A DNA stretch of 64,000 nt from Begonia masoniana (lineage: Eukaryota > Streptophyta > Magnoliopsida > Cucurbitales > Begoniaceae): positions 1,132,482 through 1,196,481 of the forward strand of contig CM039509.1 of assembly GCA_022432975.1 (NCBI GenBank). Direction: 5' to 3'. Below, piece after piece: positions 56,059-64,000 of this stretch. Position numbers and translations under genes: made by a program. How positions within the stretch are numbered: position 1 is the stretch's first letter; each line of letters opens with the position of its first letter. Under the pieces are notes generated by a model. That model did no database searches and was not told where the DNA came from. It worked only from the letters and a program-made list of their open reading frames with translations.

Positions 56059-58227
56059 TGTAGCGCCCCGAGTTCTCTGAACCCGGTTCGTCACACAAAA
56101 CCCGAACACGAACTAAAAACTTCATTCATAATTTAAAATTTTGCAGCGGAATTAATTTAAATAACTTAGAGTTAAACCAAAACCATAAAGTGTTTGGATA
56201 ATCGGATAAAATGTCCGAGATAAATCGACCAAAAGAAATAAAGGTTTAAATCACAAAATACTATTAAAACTCTAAAGACAACCACTTCTGCCGGTGGAAA
56301 ATCAACGGAAGAAGTAGACACAGCAAGTATAAGACTCCTGCCGATGACGTGGAACTGAAAGACATTTCTCGGCGGGCTGCACTTACCGATGACATCAACA
56401 CAACTTCATCTGCCGATGACGTCAACACAATTTCATCTGCCGATGACGTCAGCACAACTTCATCTGCCGATGAAGTCAACACAACTTCATCTGCCGATGA
56501 AGTCAACATGACTGCACATACAACTTCAACTGCCGGTGAAGTCAACATGACCTCATCTGCCGATAAAGGTCATCCAACTTCTGCCGATGATAGAACCAAC
56601 GCAAGGGACAGAAACAGGCTTCTGCCGATGACGTCATCCAAAACGACAGGACTAAACATCTACCGATAGAATTACTTCTATCAATAGCGAAATGACAAAA
56701 ACATCTACCGATAGACATCTCCTTCCGGTAGGTTCAAACTACTCAACTTCTGCCGATAAAATGCATCTACCGACAGATAACAAAACACACCCCATCCACC
56801 GATAGATTCAGGGCGACATTCTGGCTACTCCTAATTATACAATACAACTCCATTTATGAAAAGAGTCTATTTGCCTTACTGAAATCACTCAGAAAAGGAT
56901 TCAAACCCATGTATTACTTAAAATCCAACAAGTGCAATTCTTCAAACCTCAGCGGAATGCCATTATCAGATAGTAAAACTCAATTTGATCAAAACACTGA
57001 AATCACTACTGTTATGAAAACTCGATCCATCTAAAAAAGCAATGATAATAAAACCTTCACTCCAACAGACATCAATTAAACTGCCCCATCAGCTGCCAGA
57101 ACATTGTGTGGATGCACTCCTCCAACCCAACTAGCCCTCTGTGAACTCAGTAAACACACCTGCTAAAGCTTCTTCACCTACATCACAAAACTCATCTATT
57201 AGCCTAATGCTAAGCAAGTAAAGCAATAATGAAATGAAATACTGAAATATAAATTCCTAAACATGCAGTTTCTACTTTTCTCATCTCAGTTGCATATTCA
57301 TCGTTTCTGTACAGATCCCCCTGTGAAATTGGGAGTTGGATCATTTCTCCCAAAGTATAAATATCCACTGGCTCGTTAAGGGTTGGATTAATTCCCCTAA
57401 CAGCAAATCTAATACTCATAACTGTTCAGATCCCCCTGTAGGATTGGGAAGTGGATCACTTTCCCCAAAACCTCAATCCACTGGCTCATTAAGGGTTGGA
57501 TTAATTCCCTTAATAGCAAATCTGCTTCTCGTACTGTTTCAATCTGTTCATTCCTTGCCGATTCAAAACATGTAAATTCATTTTCGTACATTTCAAAATA
57601 TGATGCATGACAACTGGAAATAAACACACAACATACATAAATCCTACTGTTTTGTGATGTAGGCCCGAAGGCACAAACAAGCTCTACTTACCTGGTCTCC
57701 TGGAAATCGCTCGGTTTCAACTACTTGAAAGCCCTGTTCACCTAGTGTCATAAACAGAACACTAATCAGAACTTCACTAAATCTCATCCCACACCATTCA
57801 CAAATCTAAGGAGCTAGCTTAGAACTTCGGGCCATCGCACATTCTTGGTTCAGCACTAAACTCGAACTCAGCTCACTCACAGCATTCACCAAGTTACACA
57901 CGCAATGCACTCCCGCTATCTACTTACTATAATATCGAGAAGATGAATGGAAAACTTACCTAGGTCGAAGGTGAATCGCGCGAGGAAGATCGCCTAGAGA
58001 GCTCGTCTGCCTGAGCTGAAACCCGAAGAGGAAATGGTATGAAATGGTGGCGGCTACAGTGCATTAAACCCAACCCTCTTCCCTTAAATACGTTATCCAC
58101 TCTTTGAAAATTGTAATTTACTCTAGTGCCCTTGCCAAGTTATTTAATAACCCTACTTAATTTATTGAGTAATCAAGTGTATCTTATTAATAATAAAAGA
58201 GCTGGTTCGATAGAACCGGGTGCTACA
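56059..58227 (-). mobile_element. Gypsy-type solo LTR related to gypsy II LTR
   Basis: On the minus strand it runs from TGTAGCACCCGGTTC to GGGGCGCTACA, with target duplication CGGCT at 56054-56058 and 58228-58232. The ends match the gypsy II LTR. On the minus strand it has GTAAGT (57691-57686), arm 1 (57663-57649), tandem hairpins (about 57540-57308), arm 2 (57191-57177), and near its end repeats of the TCATCGGCAGATG and CTATCGGTAGATG kind (56340-56800). These lie where the gypsy II 5' LTR has its 37-bp array. It holds no genes; the 94- and 106-aa open frames are translations of the repeat. Confidence 0.92.
56340..56800. repeat. 27-bp-type tandem repeats in the solo LTR
   Basis: Units of about 27 bp with TTCATCTGCCGATGACGTCA recur from about 56390 to 56550, then shorter ATCTACCGATAG units. 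This is the counterpart of the gypsy II minisatellite, with a different unit length. Confidence 0.75.
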
Positions 58228-58232
58228 CGGCT

Positions 58233-61211
58233 TGGAAAAACGAAGAAATCTTCTCTCGTGTAAATCAAAATCCGTCCGCTGAAAAACAATCACCGACGAC
58301 TCACAGTAGGCGTGAATGAAAGGATTAACAATTGCAGAACACACGCAAACGTCGGTGTAGAATAAATTTGCCCCAAAGAATAAAGACTTTTAGCTCTCAA
58401 GAATAATGGCTTCAGCTCTTCAACTGTGTAGAGAGAATGCATAATATACTGTGCGTCAAATATTTTTTCCAAACAGATCACACAGAATAAGGGAAACTGA
58501 ATCCCATGAAAATCGGATCTGTGACACCTGTGCGACATTTATGGAAAGCCTATGCAAACAGATCTGAAACGAATCCCAAAATATCAGGAATAATTCCTAA
58601 CAGTGTTGTGATCTCGTATCAAGCTTAACAACATAAAATACAGATCAACTTCCAAAATATTATTTCCATCTTAAAATCAACTTTCCAAATATTTAGGAAT
58701 AAATCTTTCAGTAGCTTTCACAGAAACGAAAGCTTAAATATCATTGGTAACTCTCATATCTTCGATTTAATTCAGTTACCAAATTAGATTAACCGCCGCA
58801 AGGAATAAGGAAACCAAATCTTAACTAATTCGGTTGAGTGACATCACGTGTGACACTTTAGGAAAGTATCTCCAACAACTTGGATATTTGTCCAAAAAAT
58901 TAGGAAAGCATCCCATTATTCATGTGATCTTAAAGCCTAACAGATTTTACCAAATCGACAGCAAATTGGCTTTCCAAATAAAAGTTTTCCAAAAAGCAAG
59001 TGCCTTTAGCTTTTTCAATAACTTTCCAAATATTCTTGTTTTCTTATTTTTCTCTTTCACAGAATCTTCATGATTGCTCATATAATACCATCCAATAATC
59101 TGGATAAGCTATTTATTGATCTCTAAGAAATAAATCATCAATTTGAAAAATCATGCAATAAAATATTATTTTCATAATATATTGCCAAAAAATCAAATGC
59201 CAACACATATGTAAATCTTTGCATTTACAGTAGTGTTAAAAACTGAGTTCCTATTCCCAGTTTATAACTCATCATAGTGTCTTCCCTAAATGTTGAGTTG
59301 GGTAATCTTAACATTAGTTTTGTTTTAGGCTCAAACGACTTTGAGGTAGTTGTTGAGGTTGTGCCTCCAGTTGGAAAAAGAAGCGATCGACGTAAAGGTA
59401 GAAGATTTATATTATTTGCACTGCATTGTATGATTTTTATGAAAATTCTATTTTGGTGACCTATCACCCATGAAAATCTGATTAAGCTTGGTCGCCAGCA
59501 CGTCAGTCTTTTAAGTTCATATATGCATGATTTACACGTTTTCAATTGATGCATAGTTTTATTATTGTTGTGATAAATGATAGATCATCGTGATACTTTG
59601 GATGGTCTCGATGTCAAAGTATCAAGAGGACATTTTAGTATATTTTCTGTTGCGTGAATGTTGTTGTTATGTTTGCACGTTACGAAATGGGTAATAGGGC
59701 GGTGATGACGTGCTCCTTAGATTTCGAATCCCTAAACTTGATCAGGGTATTATTATTTGTTTATTATTGTTTATACGAGTTGCTTCATAGATGATTATTG
59801 TTCATCAACAACCCGGGTAACGAGGCTGGATCTTTGGATCGCATGTTGGTTATTCTTCTTTATGACTCATGAGATGCTGTTAGACTTCAGTTGCCGTCTT
59901 TTCTGTGTTTATGCGTCGAAAGGGTCATTGACTGACTTTTCTTTTTTTGTGTTTATGTGCCGAGTAAGATGATTGGGTTCTCTCCGAGAATCGGGTCGCC
60001 CAACCTAGCGATCTATTAGACCCACCTCTGAGTCATGACAATTTTAATTTCATTTTTAAATGTTTTTCGAATGCAATTTTCATCAATATATTTGAAGTTA
60101 AATATTGCATTTTTCGTTTTCTATGTCAATGTATATATCCAACAAAAACATTATATTTGACTAATTATATCGAGTTGATCACTCGTAAAGGTATGATGGA
60201 CAACTAATAAGAGTTAAGTATATCAATTATAATTTTCTTTATAAAAAATAATATATTATGTTAATATGTACGTGTTGACGTGAATAAAAATAATAGCGTA
60301 TGATCGCAGTAGTAAATTTATTGACGAAAATTGCCTAAATAAGCATTGAAAAATGAAACTTAAACTATAAAGATTTAATAGAAGAAAATAGAATAGTTTA
60401 TGAAACAGCAGAATTGTTCGTGGTGAATCAACTAAACTCAATAATAATATAATTTTATGTTAATATTTAATTTAAACAGTGCAAGAGCATGTCACGTGTC
60501 AAACAGTTTAAGAAATAAAATTAAAAATGATACAGTAGAGCAAGTGATAAAATTATATGGTGATAAATAAATAAATAAATTTTTAATGAAAAATGATTAA
60601 GTGCAAGAGCATGTCACCTTTAGAATTTTGTCACTGTGAATATTTTCGAATTGTATTCATAATTATATTTGTTTAGGTAGGACATTTGCCTCTATAAGTT
60701 ATTATATTTAATTAGAATAAAATAATTTAAATTGATTTAGTTTCATTTAAATAAATTAAAAAGATTATTAATAGGAATTTTAATCAAGACTTTAATTACG
60801 TCTTCCAAAAGAATATTCTTGCTCGAAAGTTGGAGTTTTTGGGTTCTCTCTTCCTAGTTCTTGATGCTCCTTGCCACTTCCAATCAGTAAAGTCGGAGAA
60901 TTTCTGCATCTCTCTCTTTTGTTTTTTCTGGGTAATCTTCCATTCTTCAATCTTAGTTTGCTGTGGAATTTTAGAAACACTACTTTTTATGATTCAATTG
61001 GGACAAATATTCTCACTTTCAACTATTGGCTACTGGATGTTTCAGATTTGTTCGACCCAATTCGTATCGTCTCGAAAGATTTAGTAGTTGTTTTTCTCTT
61101 CTGGGTACTCCATTCTTAACTTACTACTTTTTCTGGGAAAACTAGGAAGCAGTTCTGTAGAATTAATTGAGAGTAACTCCATCCCCATAACCTGTTCGAA
61201 GAAATTCCTGC
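58233..61211. other. Intergenic region between the solo LTR and DPH7
   Basis: 58233-58520 is probably the right half of the interrupted LTR-like sequence. The remainder is AT-rich with no gene or repeat family recognised. A 17-bp direct repeat (GTGCAAGAGCATGTCAC) occurs at about 60479 and 60601. The last 400 bp, from about 60830, are likely DPH7 promoter and leader. Confidence 0.4.
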
Positions 61212-63375
61212 ATGGATGTTGCAGAGTGCATTCTCGATGGAAATGCCGACGCCGTCGAGTTTTGTTCGCATAGTTCTTTCCGCCACGTTCTTGCAGCGTC
61301 GACGTACACGCTACAAGAAGGTGATCAGCCGAGTAGAACCGGAAGCATATCGCTCTTTGACGTTAATGGGGAGATTGGAGGACTTAAATTGTTGCATCGA
61401 GTAGACACGGCGGGTATTTTTGACATCAAATGGAGTCCAACTGGATGTAATTTTGGTCCTCTTCTGGCGCAAGCGGATGCCGATGGTGATGTGAGAATTC
61501 ATGCTCTCAAAAATTGTTCAGAGGAAGTAGAAGGTATGTTTAGGTGAAGCTTTTCAGTTTTATTCTCTTGTCTCTCATGAGTTTTTTGCGTGTAGTAGAG
61601 GAATGAAAATTTGTCTTTTTATCCTCTTTAACATCTAAGATGTTCAATAGCTAAAGTCATATCTAAGAAAGTTCAGCTATGGTGGATTTCTTCTTCTCCA
61701 CCTCCATCACCACTAATTTCCAACATATTGGTTCCAGCTTTAATGCACGTTTTTCTCAATGTTACTAGTTATTGTTCACTGCTTTATAAGAATTCTCACT
61801 CTGTTAGTAGAACATAGCTTAGCTGATGTGGCTATCTATGATTGGACCAAGAATCCTATGATTCCGAATATCGATGATTGGAATTCGTATTTTAAGATTT
61901 TATCGAAATTATCCGTTCTCTGAAGCCATCCTAGAAGGTCACTCATTCAGTAAGTAGCTTTCTTAATCATATCATTAAAAATGTGATATATGAGTTTAAA
62001 TTTAAATCACACATTTAGTGAACATACTAAAACTATTGACTGCTGTGATCTGACAGCAATTCTTTCAGAGGTATACATGGTTTCCATTGGGTTGTAGTTG
62101 ATCGAATGCTTTTTCATTACTAACTGGCAGAGAGTACAAAATGTAAAACACTGATTCTTTGATGATATTCTGAAAATGTCCAGAAAACTGTTAGATTTAT
62201 CTGTTTTCTTCAATAATTTGTTCTGGATTGGAACTGTTTCTCCGTTAAAATGACTGTAGTCTTCTTTAAATTCATGCTCTTTGTTCAGAATTGGAACGAC
62301 ATAGTACCTAGGAAGCACAGATATGGATACCTATACAGGATATGATAAGATACGGATATGCCAATACAAAAATTTTGAAGACAAACAGGATATAGATATG
62401 TCGGGATAGCCTTGTTTGTGTGTGTGTGCGCGCGCTCATGCAACACTCCCTATTCATATAATTTACTATTTAACATTTCATAAATAGATTTTATGCATAA
62501 TACTTCTTCCAGTTTTATGTTTGTGCTTTTGCATCCGGTATGTATGATTAGATACTCCACCAAAAGTAGAGTATCCATGGTTTCTAGATGAAGACCATCC
62601 CTAAAACAACTTCTTTGCTTCCCTTTATTGAGTTTTTTCTTTGTTTTTAGGTGAAGGTGAATATTTGAAAGAGATAAGTGGTGAAAGAATAAACTCTTCC
62701 ATGTGTCTTTGCCTGGATTGGAGTCCCTCAGCCGCAACCATTTCAGTGGGGCTTTCGAACGGTGCCATTTCAATACTTTCTCTGTCGGAATGTCGTCTTC
62801 AAGTACAACAAGAGTGGAAAGCTCACGATTTTGAGCTTTGGGCAACTTCTTTCGACACCCACCAACCTCATTTACTCTACACAGGCTCAGATGATTGCAA
62901 ATTCACCGGTTGGGATGTAAGAGACAGTCCCTCAAAAATGGCATTTCAAAACTCAAAAGTCCACAAAATGGGCGTGTGTTGTATTGCCAAGAATCCCTTC
63001 GAACCATATGGCTTGTTTACAGGTAGCTATGATGAGAATCTAAGAGTGTGGGATATGAGATCAATGTCAAAGCCTATAAACGAGACTTCGGTTGGCTTAG
63101 GCGGGGGAGTTTGGAGAATTAAACCTCATCCCTTCATTCCAAACCTTGTTTTAGCAGCTTGTATGCACAATGGGTTTGCAATTGTAAAGTTTAACGAGGG
63201 TAAGGCAGAAGTGATTGAAACTTTCGATAAACACGACTCGCTTGCGTATGGTGCAGATTGGCAAAGAAGAGATTCTTCGGAAGAAGGTAAAATGAAGAAT
63301 AATGCTATTGCTACTTGCTCATTTTACGACCGTCTCCTCCGTATATGGACGCCTAAAAGTGAAATTTCGGTATGA
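61212..63375 (+). CDS. DPH7: Diphthine methyl ester hydrolase (WD40 protein)
   Basis: Removes the methyl ester from methylated diphthine on elongation factor 2, the step before the final amidation of diphthamide synthesis; it acts in the cytosol. Exon 1 is 61212-61533, exon 2 62651-63375, with an 1117-bp intron (GTATGT...TTTTTAG). They join in phase 1 to give 348 aa. The start MDVAECILDGNADAVEFC and the stretch STYTLQEGDQPSRTGSISLF are as I remember for plant DPH7. WD-like units include FDIKWSPTG, LDWSPS...GAISILSLS (about residues 129-153), GSDDCKFTGWDVRDS (187-200), GSYDENLRVWDMR (232-244), the conserved GGGVWRIKPHP (258-268) and a final DRLLRIWTPK. The frame is intact and of normal length. 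The first ATG of the frame is used. Confidence 0.92.
62413..62436. repeat. (GT)n(GC)n microsatellite in DPH7 intron
   Basis: TTTGTGTGTGTGTGCGCGCG is an alternating purine-pyrimidine run of about 22 bp, able to adopt Z-DNA in principle. Confidence 0.7.
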
Positions 63376-64000
63376 CTAATATTTAGTTTACTCCTGAAAT
63401 GATACAAGAATCTTGATTATTACTTTTATCTTTTGTCATATAACTTCTAATGGTAAGGGCAATCTGCCTTGTGTACTTGAGTCGTGAAACTTACGATAAT
63501 ATTTTCTGATAGTAGATTATCTGTCTCTGCACGTAGTTTTTTCTATCAGAGTTTTTCACGTAAATCTTTTCTACTTTTAACAAAAATAACTAGATATTGT
63601 TTAACTTCAGCTAATGCTCTTGGAGATTATTCTTACTCTTAATGGAAGGATTTAAGAATGCTGGTTTTCTTTTTTGCATTTTTTATTTTGTCATATTTTC
63701 TTTAGTACTTAATAGGAAACAGTCTACTCTTTGTTAGCAGCAAAATATGAGCTGCCATCTGCAATGCTGTCGCGTGATAGCTAACTAACGACGTTTTACT
63801 CATATATTTTGTTTCTTTTCTTCGATTGTTTGTTCGTGTAGCAGTATCTTGACAAGGGATAGTCTCGGATTTAATAATGTCTCATTCGATAGAAAATTAA
63901 CAGGAGCAGTTGTTGAAAGTAGAGTGTAGATAGAGTACAAAAATAGCTATGATCATCTCTTTAGTGAGCAAAAATTAGAATAAGAATAATCCCATCTTCT
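63376..64000. other. 3' flank of DPH7; no feature seen
   Basis: AT-rich; probably contains the DPH7 3' untranslated region at its start. No reading frame or repeat is recognised. Confidence 0.4.

Noticed and set aside
56264..56669. Overlapping 94- and 106-aa frames with TSSADEV repeats on both strands
   Set aside because: They are translations of the 27-bp tandem repeat in a solo LTR.

Overview
The window is nuclear DNA from a flowering plant, most likely a eudicot. The evidence is spliced genes with GT-AG introns, a TALE/KNOX homeobox gene, a plant MORC ATPase gene, Ty1/copia and Ty3/gypsy retrotransposons, and Cassandra-type elements carrying 5S rRNA sequence. The family cannot be fixed from the sequence alone. 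Coordinates were read by hand; splice sites were chosen so that reading phase and family motifs agree, without transcript data.

Three protein-coding genes are supported. (1) A MORC6-like GHKL ATPase on the minus strand: twelve coding exons between 9033 and 3617, a possible first exon at 21468-21421, and a 3' part that must lie beyond the left edge. Its introns are filled with transposon debris. (2) A complete five-exon class I KNOX gene of 312 aa on the minus strand (54001-45241), whose 7.2-kb third intron holds a 3.2-kb solo LTR and GA-rich tracts. (3) A complete two-exon DPH7 (diphthine methyl ester hydrolase, WD40) gene of 348 aa on the plus strand (61212-63375).

Most of the rest is nested retrotransposon DNA. 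From left to right: a decayed gypsy gag (1-990); a copia remnant (9280-10905); gypsy element I (11050-19201); a small MITE and a 652-bp foldback element (19804-20735); gypsy element II (22689-35786), itself hit by a Cassandra solo LTR and an 1801-bp solo LTR; an inverted copia LTR (35787-38253) hit by a complete Cassandra element; a young but defective copia element (38720-44788); and solo LTRs at 46620-49844 and 56059-58227. Several insertions have clear target-site duplications (AAAGG, TATTA, ATAAT, CGGCT).

The two most unusual signals are inside the gypsy LTRs. First, four LTRs of different sequence (gypsy I, gypsy II and the two large solo LTRs) share one architecture: a GTAAGT donor-like site, then an arm reading CTACATCACA or similar, then 380-550 nt later its reverse complement ending in an acceptor-like TGTAG|G. 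In two of these LTRs the enclosed loop carries tandem hairpins whose stems change in a compensating way. Second, the 5' LTR of gypsy II carries about 85 copies of a 37-bp unit that exists in only about four copies in its 3' LTR; this looks like a minisatellite born inside an LTR.
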